A stretch of 42,668 bases of DNA from NCBI RefSeq assembly GCF_012837295.1, contig NZ_DURI01000053.1:1-42668 (forward strand), given 5' to 3'. Both the position numbers and the translations under genes were made by a program. This document shows positions 24,634-33,042 of this stretch, one piece after another. The DNA is from Corynebacterium sp. (GTDB lineage: Bacteria; Actinomycetota; Actinomycetes; Mycobacteriales; Mycobacteriaceae). The notes beneath the pieces are model-generated. The model ran no database searches, had not been told where the DNA came from, and worked only from the letters and a program-made list of their open reading frames with translations. The stretch's first letter is position 1, and each line of letters starts with the position of its first letter.

Positions 24634-25512
24634 ATGACCGCGCAGAATGCTCCCGATGCCGTTCGCGATCGCCTGACCGGGGCGGTCACCGTGGTCGTCG
24701 GTGCCCGGGGAGGCATGGGCACGCGGATCGTCGCCAAGCTCCTGGCCGAGGGCGCGACGGTGGTGGCAGCCGACCTGCAGGACGTCGATGCCTCGGACCC
24801 CGCGTCGCTCGGGACATTGCTTGACGACGTCGCCCGGTGCCACGGGAGGATCGACGTCCTCGTGCATGCGGCGGGGATGGTGTCCAACGCGGATTTCGCC
24901 GAGCGGACGACGGAGGACGTCGAGGCTGAGCTGGCCGTGAATCTGGCGTCCCCGATGCACCTGGTGCGGATGGCGCTGCCGCTGTTGAAGAAGGGGCGGC
25001 TGCACGAGTGCGGTGAATCAGCAGAGGCCGCCGGGACACGAGCCCGGCGGAAGAACCCGGTGCGGTCGCACGTCATCGTCCTCGGCTCGCTCGGCGGCGT
25101 GCTGCCCATGCCGGATCAGGCGGTGTACGCGGCCGGGAAATTCGGGCTGCGCGGGGCGATGCTGTCGCTGGGGATGAGCCTGCGCGGCGACGGCATCGCG
25201 GTGACGTCGGTGCTGCCCAGCTCCGTGGACACCCCGATGTTGTGGCGCGAGGTCGCCGAAGACGGCAATGCGCTGCAGTTCCTCGGGCCACCGCAATCGC
25301 CGGAGACGATCGCCGACGCAGTGGCCGCCGTGATCGGGAAGCGCACTGCCGAGGTGTTCCCCAACCGCGTCGACGGGTGGCTGGCCCGGGCGGCGATGCT
25401 GGCCCCTGGCCTGTTGCCACATGTCCTGCCTAGGCTCGAGCCGCTCGGGCGGCGGGGCATGGCCCGCTACCGCGAGGAGCTGATCCGCCGGGGCGACCTG
25501 CCGCTGACGTAA
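24634..25512 (+). CDS. SDR-family oxidoreductase
   Basis: A 292-residue short-chain dehydrogenase. The cofactor motif is VVVGARGGMGT near residue 22, the Asn-Ala-Gly equivalent is HAAGMV, the catalytic Ser is in LGSLGG, and the Tyr-Lys pair is in YAAGKFGLRG. A 25-residue basic insert (KGRLHECGESAEAAGTRARR) sits before the Ser strand. The C-terminal end (RPREL-like, GMARYREELIRRGD) is typical of long classical SDRs. The ATG at 24634 lies 7 nt after TAGCGT, giving a leaderless mRNA, and is divergent from guaB1; the longer ORF in the track overlaps that promoter. Substrate unknown. Two dispersed-motif copies lie in it (24729 and 24819). Confidence 0.85.
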   Translation: MTAQNAPDAVRDRLTGAVTVVVGARGGMGTRIVAKLLAEGATVVAADLQDVDASDPASLGTLLDDVARCHGRIDVLVHAAGMVSNADFAERTTEDVEAELAVNLASPMHLVRMALPLLKKGRLHECGESAEAAGTRARRKNPVRSHVIVLGSLGGVLPMPDQAVYAAGKFGLRGAMLSLGMSLRGDGIAVTSVLPSSVDTPMLWREVAEDGNALQFLGPPQSPETIADAVAAVIGKRTAEVFPNRVDGWLARAAMLAPGLLPHVLPRLEPLGRRGMARYREELIRRGDLPLT

Positions 25513-25628
25513 GGTCCTGGGGCGTCGGCCGCCGCGCCTGCCGTGGGCCCACCCCATCATCGGGCCCGGCACACGGCCGAACCGTCAGTCCACCGGGCAT
25601 CCAGCCCCATCGAACCCGAGGAGTCGCC

Positions 25629-26816
25629 GTGCCCCGATCCGCGTCCGGTCGACTCGTCTTCGCCTCGGTTCTCGCGCTGATCGTCAGCGCCGGTTGGGCG
25701 GCGAACCACTACGCCTCGGTGATCACGGCGCTGCGCGACGGCCTCGGCCTGTCGCCGGTACTGCTCAACGGGGCCTTCGCCATCTATGCCGTCGGCCTCG
25801 TGCCCTGCCTCCTGGCCGGCGGAATGCTCGCGGACCGGGTGGGCGCGCGCCCGGTCGTGCTCGCGGGCGGCGCCGTCGCGGCGGCGGGCAACCTCCTGAT
25901 CCTCCTGTGGGACACCACCGCCGGCCTGCTCACCGGCCGCTTCATCGTGGGCCTCGGCGTCGGCCTGATGATCAGCGCCGGCACCGCCTGGGCCGGCCGC
26001 CTCCGCGGCACCCCCGGGGTCACCATGGCCGGCATCGCCCTGACCGTGGGATTCGCCGTCGGGGCCCTCGCGTCGGGGGCGATCGTGCACGGCTTGCCGA
26101 CGAGCACGTCCATATCCGCGGCATTCGCCACGTCGGTGGCGCTGTCGATTCTCGCTGTGGCGGCATCGGCCGTCATCGGAGACGGCGCCCGCGGGCATGC
26201 GCTGCGCAGCGGGGGCGGCGGACCGTCGCACAGCACCGTGCCGCACCGCCGGGGCATGGGCATCGCCCTGGCCACCGCCCTGCCCATGGCGTTCTGGACC
26301 TTCGCGTGCGTGACCACGTCCTTCCTGGTGCTGGCGGCGCGGGTGAGCAGCCGGTTCGAGTCGGGGGCGCTGCTGCCCGGCTTGGCCGCCGCGCTGGCCT
26401 TCGGGTCGGGCGTCGTGGCGCAAGCGCTGGGCCGGAGACGGAACTGGGGCCCGCGTTCCGGCATCGCCGGCGCACTGCTGGCCGCGGCGGGCATGTCCAT
26501 GGCGGGGCTCGGCGGAGCGGTGCCGCCGGTGTGGCTGTTCATCGCCGCCTCCGTCGTGCTCGGCACCGCGTATGGGCTCTGCCTGCGGGAAGGGCTGCTG
26601 GACATCGAGACGTTCTCGCCGGCGGATCGCCGCGGCACGGCCATCGGCATCTACTACGTGTTCACGTACCTCGGCGCGGGCACGGCCGTGCTCCTGTCCT
26701 GGCTGCTGCCCATCGCCGGGCCGACGCTGCCGCTGCTGGTGATCGCCACTATCGCGCTGGCCGCCGCAGCCGTGCGCACCGGGCAGGTGCGCGCCGGGGT
26801 CTTCGCGGCCAGGTGA
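25629..26816 (+). CDS. MFS transporter, first of a tandem pair
   Basis: A 395-residue, 12-helix major facilitator, probably an exporter. The first helix begins SAGWAANHYASVI; the conserved loop between helices 2 and 3 is GGMLADRVGARPVV, and near the end GTAIGIYYVFTYLGAGT. The GTG start has GAGGAG 5 nt upstream. The next gene is a clear paralogue along the whole length (shared WAANH, LRD, NGAF, GLVPCLL, GTAYGLCLREGLLDIETFSP). Tandem duplication is inferred. Substrate unknown; no regulator gene lies beside it. Confidence 0.88.
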   Translation: MPRSASGRLVFASVLALIVSAGWAANHYASVITALRDGLGLSPVLLNGAFAIYAVGLVPCLLAGGMLADRVGARPVVLAGGAVAAAGNLLILLWDTTAGLLTGRFIVGLGVGLMISAGTAWAGRLRGTPGVTMAGIALTVGFAVGALASGAIVHGLPTSTSISAAFATSVALSILAVAASAVIGDGARGHALRSGGGGPSHSTVPHRRGMGIALATALPMAFWTFACVTTSFLVLAARVSSRFESGALLPGLAAALAFGSGVVAQALGRRRNWGPRSGIAGALLAAAGMSMAGLGGAVPPVWLFIAASVVLGTAYGLCLREGLLDIETFSPADRRGTAIGIYYVFTYLGAGTAVLLSWLLPIAGPTLPLLVIATIALAAAAVRTGQVRAGVFAAR

Positions 26817-26934
26817 GTCGGCCGAGCCCGGCCCGCCCGCAATCGCCGCCACCCTGATGTGACCTGCGCGACACTGGCGTAGAGTTCCTCTCCGATCTGC
26901 GCGCCCGAGCGAAAGTGCGCGAACGCGCGCGGAC

Positions 26935-26964
26935 GCACCGGGAAGCACCGGGAAGCACGGAGGA
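26935..26964 (+). repeat. Three 10-nt direct repeats that include the MFS-2 ribosome site
   Basis: GCACCGGGAA occurs twice back to back and then as GCACGGAGGA. The third, altered unit supplies the GGAGGAGG ribosome site of the second MFS gene. Confidence 0.6.
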
Positions 26965-26973
26965 GGAACGGCG

Positions 26974-28269
26974 ATGAACGCGACCACGAACGCGACGGTG
27001 ACCAGGCGGAGGCCGACGGGGCTGATTTTCGCGACCGTCGCCATGCTGTTGCTCAGCTCCGGCTGGGCCGCCAACCACTTCGCCTCGGTCCTCGTCGTCC
27101 TGCGCGACCAGCAGGACTACTCCCCCGTCCTGGTCAACGGCGCCTTCGGCATCTACGCCCTGGGGCTGGTGCCGTGCCTGCTCTTCGGCGGCATGATCGC
27201 CGACCGCATCGGCGCGCGCCCGGTGGTGCTCACCGGCGGCGTCGTCGCGGCGCTGGGCAACCTCAGCCTGCTGCTGTGGCACGGTGCGGCGGGCCTGATG
27301 ATCGGTCGTTTCATCGTCGGCCTCGGCGTCGGCCTCGCCGTCAGCGCGGGCACGGCATGGGCCGGGCGATTGCGCGGCGCCAGCGGCGTGACCATGGCCG
27401 GCATCATGCTGACCTCGGGCTTTGCGACGGGGCCCATCGCATCGGGATTGCTCGCCCACGTATTGCCGGACTCCGCGACCGTCGCCGTGCCGTTCATCGT
27501 GACGGTGATCTTCTCCCTGGTCGCCGTCGCGGCCTCGGCACTCGTCGGCGACGCGCCGCACGAGCGAATCCGCCTCGATGCGGCCACGTCCCCGGATCCC
27601 GCGGAATCCGGTGACGGCCGGGACGAGAATCCGGGCGACGACGAACAGGCGGGCGTCGCAAAGCAACCGGCCCCGGCACCCGCCCCGGCCCACGACCACC
27701 GGCGCGGCATGGGCATCGCGCTGGCGACGTCGCTGCCGATGGCGCTGTGGGTTTTCGCGTGCGTGACCACCGCCTTCCTGGTGCTGGCCGGACGCGTCAG
27801 CGCGCACTTCGAATCCGGCGTGCTGCTGCCCGGCATGGCCGCCGTGTTCGCGTTCGGCTCGGGGCTGACGGCGCAGGCGCTCGGCCGAAAGTACGGCTTC
27901 GGGCCGCGGTCGGGCATCGCCGGCGCGCTGTTCGCGGCGGTCGGCATGACGCTGGCCGGGCTCGGCGGCGCCGCGCCTCCGGTGTGGCTGTTCATCGTGG
28001 CGTCGATGGCGCTGGGCACCGCGTATGGGTTGTGCCTGCGCGAGGGGCTGCTGGACATCGAGACGTTCTCGCCGCCGGGCCACCGGGGCACGGCCATCGG
28101 CATCTACTACGTGTTCACCTACCTGGGCTTCGGGCTGCCCGTGCTGCTGGAATGGCTGCTGCCCATCGCCGGACCGTCGGTGCCGCTGCTGGTGCTCGCC
28201 GCCGTCGCCGTCGGGTCCGCCGCCGTGCGATTCACCCAGCTGCGCGCCGGAGTCTTCGCCGGGCGTTGA
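26974..28269 (+). CDS. MFS transporter, second of a tandem pair
   Basis: A 431-residue, 12-helix major facilitator, paralogue of the gene before it. The extra length is a charged, Pro/Ala/Asp-rich insert in the central cytoplasmic loop (about residues 190-235: TSPDPAESGDGRDENPGDDE) followed by HDHRRGMGIALATSLPM, which aligns with HRRGMGIALATALPM in the first copy. GGAGGAGG precedes the ATG by 7 nt. A TAGAGT box near 26878 may give it its own promoter. It carries two GCTTTGCGACG motif copies (27419 and 27654), neither at a matching site in the first copy. Confidence 0.88.
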   Translation: MNATTNATVTRRRPTGLIFATVAMLLLSSGWAANHFASVLVVLRDQQDYSPVLVNGAFGIYALGLVPCLLFGGMIADRIGARPVVLTGGVVAALGNLSLLLWHGAAGLMIGRFIVGLGVGLAVSAGTAWAGRLRGASGVTMAGIMLTSGFATGPIASGLLAHVLPDSATVAVPFIVTVIFSLVAVAASALVGDAPHERIRLDAATSPDPAESGDGRDENPGDDEQAGVAKQPAPAPAPAHDHRRGMGIALATSLPMALWVFACVTTAFLVLAGRVSAHFESGVLLPGMAAVFAFGSGLTAQALGRKYGFGPRSGIAGALFAAVGMTLAGLGGAAPPVWLFIVASMALGTAYGLCLREGLLDIETFSPPGHRGTAIGIYYVFTYLGFGLPVLLEWLLPIAGPSVPLLVLAAVAVGSAAVRFTQLRAGVFAGR

Positions 28270-28314
28270 GCACCCGCGCAGCGGTAGCCTGGTCACGAAT
28301 CGGAGGTGATCGGC

Positions 28315-28725
28315 ATGCTCGTGGCGTCCATCTGCATCGCCATCGGTCTGGCGGCCATCGTGGCCGCGATCGTGTGGTTCGCCCTGCGGCACCGGCGTGC
28401 CGAACGACGCTTCCGCACCGACGCGGTGGTCATCGGGTCGATGGGCCGGCCCGGCGATGACCTGCGCGCGATGGTCCTGGAAGTCACCGACCGGGACGGC
28501 ACCACCCGCACCGTGACCGACACGTTCTACAGCAACTTCGCGGCCGGCCACGTCGGACGGGTCGTCGAGGTCGACATCGAGCGGCCCACCACCGACGGGA
28601 AGCCGGGGCGCGTGCGCGTGCCCCGGCAGGCCGACCCCACGTTCCTGCTCAACGCACTGCTCGCGGCGGCGGGCGTGGCTTTCCTGTTGGCCGGGATGTT
28701 CATTCTCATGCAGGCGACCATGTGA
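28315..28725 (+). CDS. DUF3592-like small membrane protein
   Basis: A 136-residue protein with a membrane helix at each end (VASICIAIGLAAIVAAIVWFAL and LLNALLAAAGVAFLLAGMFIL) and a small beta domain between them, the layout of DUF3592 proteins. A near-perfect ribosome site, GGAGGTGAT, lies before the ATG at 28315, so the in-frame GTG at 28306 inside that site is rejected. It follows the second MFS gene by 45 bp and may be cotranscribed. Function unknown. Confidence 0.72.
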   Translation: MLVASICIAIGLAAIVAAIVWFALRHRRAERRFRTDAVVIGSMGRPGDDLRAMVLEVTDRDGTTRTVTDTFYSNFAAGHVGRVVEVDIERPTTDGKPGRVRVPRQADPTFLLNALLAAAGVAFLLAGMFILMQATM

Positions 28726-28833
28726 CGATGCGGGCGCGTCCCCGCCGTTTGACGCTCCCGCCACCTTCGAGTGAACGCGATCTACCCCATGGGGGCATGG
28801 TGACCTGCATTCATAACGTGCCACGATTCCATC

Positions 28834-28923
28834 ATGACATTAGGCTTTCGTTTCGGAAATGACGCGGTCTCGCATGCCTTGCGCGACGGACTGCGCCCGA
28901 ATGAGACACCAGAAATCGAATAG
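28834..28923 (+). CDS. Possible 29-residue ORF upstream of a lipoprotein
   Basis: MTLGFRFGNDAVSHALRDGL and nine more residues, ending 6 nt before the lipoprotein ATG, which has no good ribosome site of its own. It could be a leader peptide whose translation feeds the next gene. AT-richer than its neighbours. Not recognised. Confidence 0.3.
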   Translation: MTLGFRFGNDAVSHALRDGLRPNETPEIE

Positions 28924-28929
28924 CCGACC

Positions 28930-29463
28930 ATGAAGACGACCCTCCACCGCACCATCGCCGCCATCGCCTGCGTCGCACTTCCGATGGCCGTGGCCTCCTG
29001 CGGCGCCGTGGAGGACATCCGCAATGGCGTCGACGTCGCGGAAATCACCGAGGGCACGAAGGAACTCGCCGACGCCGCCGCCTCGCAGACCGGCTCCGCC
29101 GATTCGGATTCCACGCACCACTCGAAGCTGGAGATCGGCGATTGCGTCCTCGGCGGTGCCGGAATCATGGTCGACGACGTCGATCTCGTCGATTTCGCCG
29201 AACCCCACAACGCCAAGCTGTTCCACGTCTTCGACGTCGACCTGCCCGAGTACGACATGAATCTGGTCGCCGAGAAAGCCGAGCGGGGCTGTTCCGCGGA
29301 GTTCGCCGCGTTCGTCGGCGTCCCCGCCGACTCCTCCTCGCTGGGCCTGACCTGGTTCGAGCCCACCGTCGGTTCCTGGATCGACGGCGACCGCGAGGTC
29401 ATGTGCTTCGTCGAGGATTCCGCCGGCGGCCTGACCGGCACCATGCGCGGGGCCAACCGCTAG
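28930..29463 (+). CDS. Lipoprotein of the septum-formation (PF13845-like) family
   Basis: A 177-residue lipoprotein: IAAIACVALPMAVASCG is the signal and lipidation site. The mature region follows the Septum_form pattern: LEIGDCVLGG, then a His-containing EPHNAKLFHVFDVDLP, RGCSAEFAAFVG, WFEPTVGSWIDGDREVMCFV and LTGTMRG. In this family the residue before EPH is usually in a Cys-containing motif; here it reads VDLVDFAEPH, so one Cys of a likely disulfide pair is missing. The role of the family is not proven despite its name. The start is the only ATG before the signal; a 29-codon ORF ends just upstream. Confidence 0.75.
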   Translation: MKTTLHRTIAAIACVALPMAVASCGAVEDIRNGVDVAEITEGTKELADAAASQTGSADSDSTHHSKLEIGDCVLGGAGIMVDDVDLVDFAEPHNAKLFHVFDVDLPEYDMNLVAEKAERGCSAEFAAFVGVPADSSSLGLTWFEPTVGSWIDGDREVMCFVEDSAGGLTGTMRGANR

Positions 29464-29589
29464 CCGCGCTCACCGGTCGGCCCCATCCCCCGCCCGGCCA
29501 ACCCCACGGGTAGAGTCCCTGCCTTGCCGGGGACTCCGGCCCATGAGCATCGTCATTGCCGCCGCGGCGGCCGGGACCGGGAGATCGAC

Positions 29590-30201
29590 GTGAACATCAC
29601 CATCATCGGGGGATCCAAGGGGACGGGTGCGCAGCTGGCGACCATCGCCATCGACGCCGACCACGACGTCACCGTGGTCTCCCGCAGCGGCACCGCCCCC
29701 GCGGGCGCGCGCATTGTCGCGGGCGACGCCACGGATGCCGATGTGCTCCGCGAGGCCATCGCCGGCGCCGGCGCCGTCGTGGTCACCGTCGGCGGGGCGA
29801 AGGGCGTGGAGAACCAGCGGGCGACCGTGACCAAGGCCGTCATCGCCGCAATGGAGGATGTGGGCGTGCGACGGCTCATCGTGCAGTCGTCCCTGGGTGC
29901 CGGCGATTCCGGCGCCCAGATGCCCGCCCCGCTGCGAGTGCTGATGAACGCCGTCCTGGCCAAGCCCCTGGCGGACCACAATGCGCAGGAGGCGGCGGTT
30001 TTCGCTTCGGATCTGGATTGGACGGTCATCCGCCCGACCGGACTCAAGGACAAGCCCGCCACCGGCACTTGGCGTGCCCTCGAGGTCTCCGACGAGGGAA
30101 CGCTGTCGGGGTCGATCCCCCGCGGCGACGTCGCGGCCTGCATGCTCGTTTCCCTCGGCGACGACGCCACGATCGGCAAGGCGCTGGGCGTTTCCGGCTA
30201 G
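29590..30201 (+). CDS. NAD(P)-binding NmrA/SDR-type protein
   Basis: A 203-residue atypical short-chain dehydrogenase. The N-terminal ITIIGGSKGTGAQL is the nucleotide loop, then VTVVSRSGTAPAGARIVAGDATD, VVVTVGGAKG, and RLIVQSSLGAGDS; DWTVIRPTGLKDKPATG near residue 145 is typical for NmrA-like/flavin-reductase-like proteins. No Tyr-x-x-x-Lys pair is obvious, so it may act as a sensor or a reductase of unknown substrate. The GTG at 29590 has GGGAG 6 nt upstream; the ORF track start at 29524 lacks one. Confidence 0.82.
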   Translation: MNITIIGGSKGTGAQLATIAIDADHDVTVVSRSGTAPAGARIVAGDATDADVLREAIAGAGAVVVTVGGAKGVENQRATVTKAVIAAMEDVGVRRLIVQSSLGAGDSGAQMPAPLRVLMNAVLAKPLADHNAQEAAVFASDLDWTVIRPTGLKDKPATGTWRALEVSDEGTLSGSIPRGDVAACMLVSLGDDATIGKALGVSG

Positions 30202-30270
30202 CGGCCCGCGTCCCCGATTCCGGACGTGCGTCGGCGACGGCCGCGCACGCCGATCGGCGGCGGCCCGAAT

Positions 30271-30960
30271 TCAGCTGATGCGCTCCCCCGCCGACGCGAA
30301 TCCGAGCCACGTATGCCGGTTGTTCCACCAGCACCATCCCACCTTCGGCGCGTTCTTGCGGTGTTTCCCATCGCGGCCCGTGCCGTTGGAGATCCACAAC
30401 GCCGGGGTTCGCGAGTCGAAGGCCGCTGGCGCGACTCCGGCCCGGCCGCCCTTCTTGGGCTTGCGCGAGGCGATGGTCATGAAACAGGAATTGCGGGTCA
30501 GCACCGAAGGGTCCTGCAACACCCAGTGAATCCCCTCCGCCAGCGTCAGAGGTTCACGGCCCCGGCCCCCGAATTCTCCCAAGGCCTCGACGGGCGTCCA
30601 ATTACGCAGGTCATCGCCCCTATCGGGAGCGACCACCGCGTACACCTCCGCCTCCGGAAGGGTCACGCCGGTCGCCTCGAAAGCGTCGACGTCGGTCATG
30701 TCCTCGACGACGAAGCCCGGTAGGTCCCCGCCTCCGGGGCTCCCCGGCAATCGGAGATGCGGCGCCAGAATCGACGGCGGCAGCACCGCCTCGGAGACGA
30801 CGAGCAAGGCTCCGCCGGGAACCCGCTCCTCCAGGCTCCGCGCCGACCCCATGAGTTCCCCGGCCGTCAATCCGCGCGCCGGCCCGTCGAAAAGCCCGAG
30901 GTCGATCAGCTTCGCGGCCTGATCCTCCAGCTGCGGCAACGTCCCCGTATTCGATTCCAT
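30271..30960 (-). CDS. DUF5701 family protein
   Basis: A 229-residue cytoplasmic protein. The C-terminal VGWCWWNNRHTWLGFASAG and the middle REPLTLAEGIHWVLQDPSVL with NSCFMTIASRKP match what I recall of DUF5701, a family of unknown function found in actinobacteria. The middle region also includes VYAVVAPDRGDDLRNWTPVEA. GGAGG lies 8 nt before the ATG at 30960; the longer TTG start in the track is not needed. No membrane segments or signal. Confidence 0.75.
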   Translation of the reverse strand: MESNTGTLPQLEDQAAKLIDLGLFDGPARGLTAGELMGSARSLEERVPGGALLVVSEAVLPPSILAPHLRLPGSPGGGDLPGFVVEDMTDVDAFEATGVTLPEAEVYAVVAPDRGDDLRNWTPVEALGEFGGRGREPLTLAEGIHWVLQDPSVLTRNSCFMTIASRKPKKGGRAGVAPAAFDSRTPALWISNGTGRDGKHRKNAPKVGWCWWNNRHTWLGFASAGERIS

Positions 30961-31095
30961 CCGAACAACCTCCAATTCCGGCCGAAAAACACGTCAACGC
31001 CGGAATCGCCCCGCGCATTCCCCCGTGCATCGACCATGCACCATCCTCAACGCCTTCCCGGCATTCAGGGTCGCCATTGACCGTACTGTGGTCGC

Positions 31096-31716
31096 ATGCG
31101 GAAGATCGCCGAGGAACGCCACAGGCAGCTGAGGACCACGGGACGGGTGGACATCCCGCAGTCGATGGGCCATTTCCTGCTCATGCTGGTGTTCGCGGTG
31201 ATGTTCACCGTCGCGGGCGCCGCAATGATCTACGCCGCGGTCGACGCCTCCGATCCCGGGCAGCATGCCCTGGCGAATCCGGCGTTCTGGATCGGCCTGG
31301 TCTCAGTCTCGTTCTTCGGAGTCCTCGGCATTCCCGCCTTGCTCATCCAGATGCGATGGCGCGCGGTGTTGACGCTGACCTGGGACGGCATGGCGGAACA
31401 CCGCGTCAAGAATGGCGAGCGCGTCACCACGTCCGCGACCGCATGGTGCGACATCGAGGGCTTTTCCGGCCAGTACATCGGTGGGCGTTGGCCTGCGAAG
31501 GGCCAGTACACGGTTTTCATGCACTTGCGCCCCGAGGGGCACGCCCGGTACCTCTCCCAACTGTCACCGGCGATGGGCCGGTTGCAGTCGCTGAACGAAA
31601 AGCTGACCGGCCCGGGCAGGATCGCTTTGCGACGCTTCGCCGGCGGCCCGAAATCACTCCACGAATTGCTCGACCGTGCCCACCGCGAGTTCGGCTCACG
31701 GTCACGCCGGGCGTAG
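31096..31716 (+). CDS. Two-helix membrane protein of unknown function
   Basis: A 206-residue protein with a short basic N-terminus, two membrane helices (FLLMLVFAVMFTVAGAAMIYA and FWIGLVSVSFFGVLGIPALLI) and a C-terminal domain that may be a bacterial PH-like fold (LTLTWDGMAEHRV then TSATAWCDIEGF). The layout is like that of the gene at 34926. TACTGT lies 6 nt before the ATG, so the mRNA is probably leaderless. Its last 15 bases overlap the tail of the convergent sugar dehydrogenase gene. Not recognised further. Confidence 0.65.
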   Translation: MRKIAEERHRQLRTTGRVDIPQSMGHFLLMLVFAVMFTVAGAAMIYAAVDASDPGQHALANPAFWIGLVSVSFFGVLGIPALLIQMRWRAVLTLTWDGMAEHRVKNGERVTTSATAWCDIEGFSGQYIGGRWPAKGQYTVFMHLRPEGHARYLSQLSPAMGRLQSLNEKLTGPGRIALRRFAGGPKSLHELLDRAHREFGSRSRRA

Positions 31717-32943
31717 CTCCAGCAAACGGCCGCCCTCGCCATCCTCGAGAACCCACAGCGAACCATCCGGGGCTTCGTCGATGGCGCGGATGCGCTCGCC
31801 CATGTCCCATTCTTCGGCGATGGTCGCCGAATCGCCGTCGAGTTCGACCCTCACGATCTTCTGCCCGGACAACCCGCCGAGCAATGCGGAATTGCGCCAG
31901 CCGTCGAAAAGCGAGCCCCGGTAAATCATCAGATTGCCGGGTGAAATGGCGGGCACCCAATGGGCTTCCGGAGCGGTGAAACCATCGCCGTCTGCATGAT
32001 CGGGGATCTCCTCGCCGCCGTAATGGACGCCCATGGACGCCTCCGGCCACCCGTAATTGTCGCCCTCGACGATGCGATTCAGTTCGTCGCCGCCCTGCGG
32101 GCCCATTTCGGAGGCCCAGATGTCGCCGTCGATGTCTTCGGCGATGCCCAGCGGATTGCGGTGGCCGATGGTCCACAATTCGGCGGACTTGTCGTCGGCA
32201 TCGCCACCTTCGCCCGTGGCCGCTCCCTCCCCCGCCCACGGGTTGCCCGGCGCGGGGTCGCCGTCGAGGGTCAGGCGCACGATCGCGCCGAGGTTGTTCG
32301 TCGTGTCCTGCGCCGGCGTGAACTCCTGCCGGTCGCCGGAGGTCACGAAAAGATGCTCGCCCCGGATGAGCATCCGCAGCGAAAGGTGACCGTCGCCGGC
32401 GGCGGGGGTCTGCTCCCAGATCACGTCCAGGTCCGTCAGTTCCCGCTTGTCGACGTCCAACGTCCCCCGTCCCACGACGCCCTGTGCCCCATCGGCGTGG
32501 TCGCGGACCCAGCTGAGATAGATCGTGCCGTCGTCGGCGAAGGTCGGACCCGGAATGACGTCGTGCATCCCGGCCTGGCCTGCGGCGTGGACCTTCGGGG
32601 CGCCGGAGACGTCGGCGACCTCGCCGGAGTTCTGGTCGCGCAACTTCAGCCCGCCGCCGCGCTCGGTGACCAGGAGGTGATCCGTGCCCGGCAGGAACGC
32701 CATCGCCCAGCCCCGGTCGAAGGTGCCGTGCTCGGTGATGGCGAAGTCCTCGGACGCCTCGCCGACGGTGGCCGCTTGTCCGTGGTCCGCCGAACCGTCC
32801 GCGCCATCCGAAGTGGCGTTCCCGGCCCCTCCCGAGGAGCCCGCGTCGGGCGCGCCGCCGGCACCGTCCGTGCCGGCGGAATCGTCGGAGCACGCCGCCA
32901 GCAAAAGTGAAGCAGCGGCCGTCAGGGCGAGAAGTCGTCGCAT
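31702..32943 (-). CDS. PQQ-dependent sugar dehydrogenase-like lipoprotein (GSDH family)
   Basis: A 413-residue exported beta-propeller protein of the glucose/sorbosone dehydrogenase family. The lipoprotein signal is LALTAAASLLLAACS, followed by a Gly/Ala/Asp-rich spacer of about 45 residues. The propeller includes GWAMAFLPGTDHLLVTERG, GDGHLSLRML, IGHRNPLGIAEDIDGDIWASE, GGDELNRIVEGDNYGWPE and AIDEAPDGSLWVLED. Members with PQQ oxidise sugars; many lipoprotein homologues in actinobacteria have no proven activity. The ATG at 32943 lies 6 nt after TACACT. The ORF track frame extends 391 codons further only because stops are rare at this GC. Confidence 0.87.
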   Translation of the reverse strand: MRRLLALTAAASLLLAACSDDSAGTDGAGGAPDAGSSGGAGNATSDGADGSADHGQAATVGEASEDFAITEHGTFDRGWAMAFLPGTDHLLVTERGGGLKLRDQNSGEVADVSGAPKVHAAGQAGMHDVIPGPTFADDGTIYLSWVRDHADGAQGVVGRGTLDVDKRELTDLDVIWEQTPAAGDGHLSLRMLIRGEHLFVTSGDRQEFTPAQDTTNNLGAIVRLTLDGDPAPGNPWAGEGAATGEGGDADDKSAELWTIGHRNPLGIAEDIDGDIWASEMGPQGGDELNRIVEGDNYGWPEASMGVHYGGEEIPDHADGDGFTAPEAHWVPAISPGNLMIYRGSLFDGWRNSALLGGLSGQKIVRVELDGDSATIAEEWDMGERIRAIDEAPDGSLWVLEDGEGGRLLELRPA

Positions 32944-33042
32944 GCCCGCAGTGTACGGGCGCACGCCGGAATGCTTTTGCCGGCGCAACTTCACCTCCCC
33001 CGCGGCCCACCGGCATGGCCGTGACTGTGATTCACTGGCGGC

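Noticed and set aside
26749-28824. 691-codon minus-strand ORF opposite the second MFS gene
   Set aside because: Antisense shadow of a well-supported membrane protein gene.
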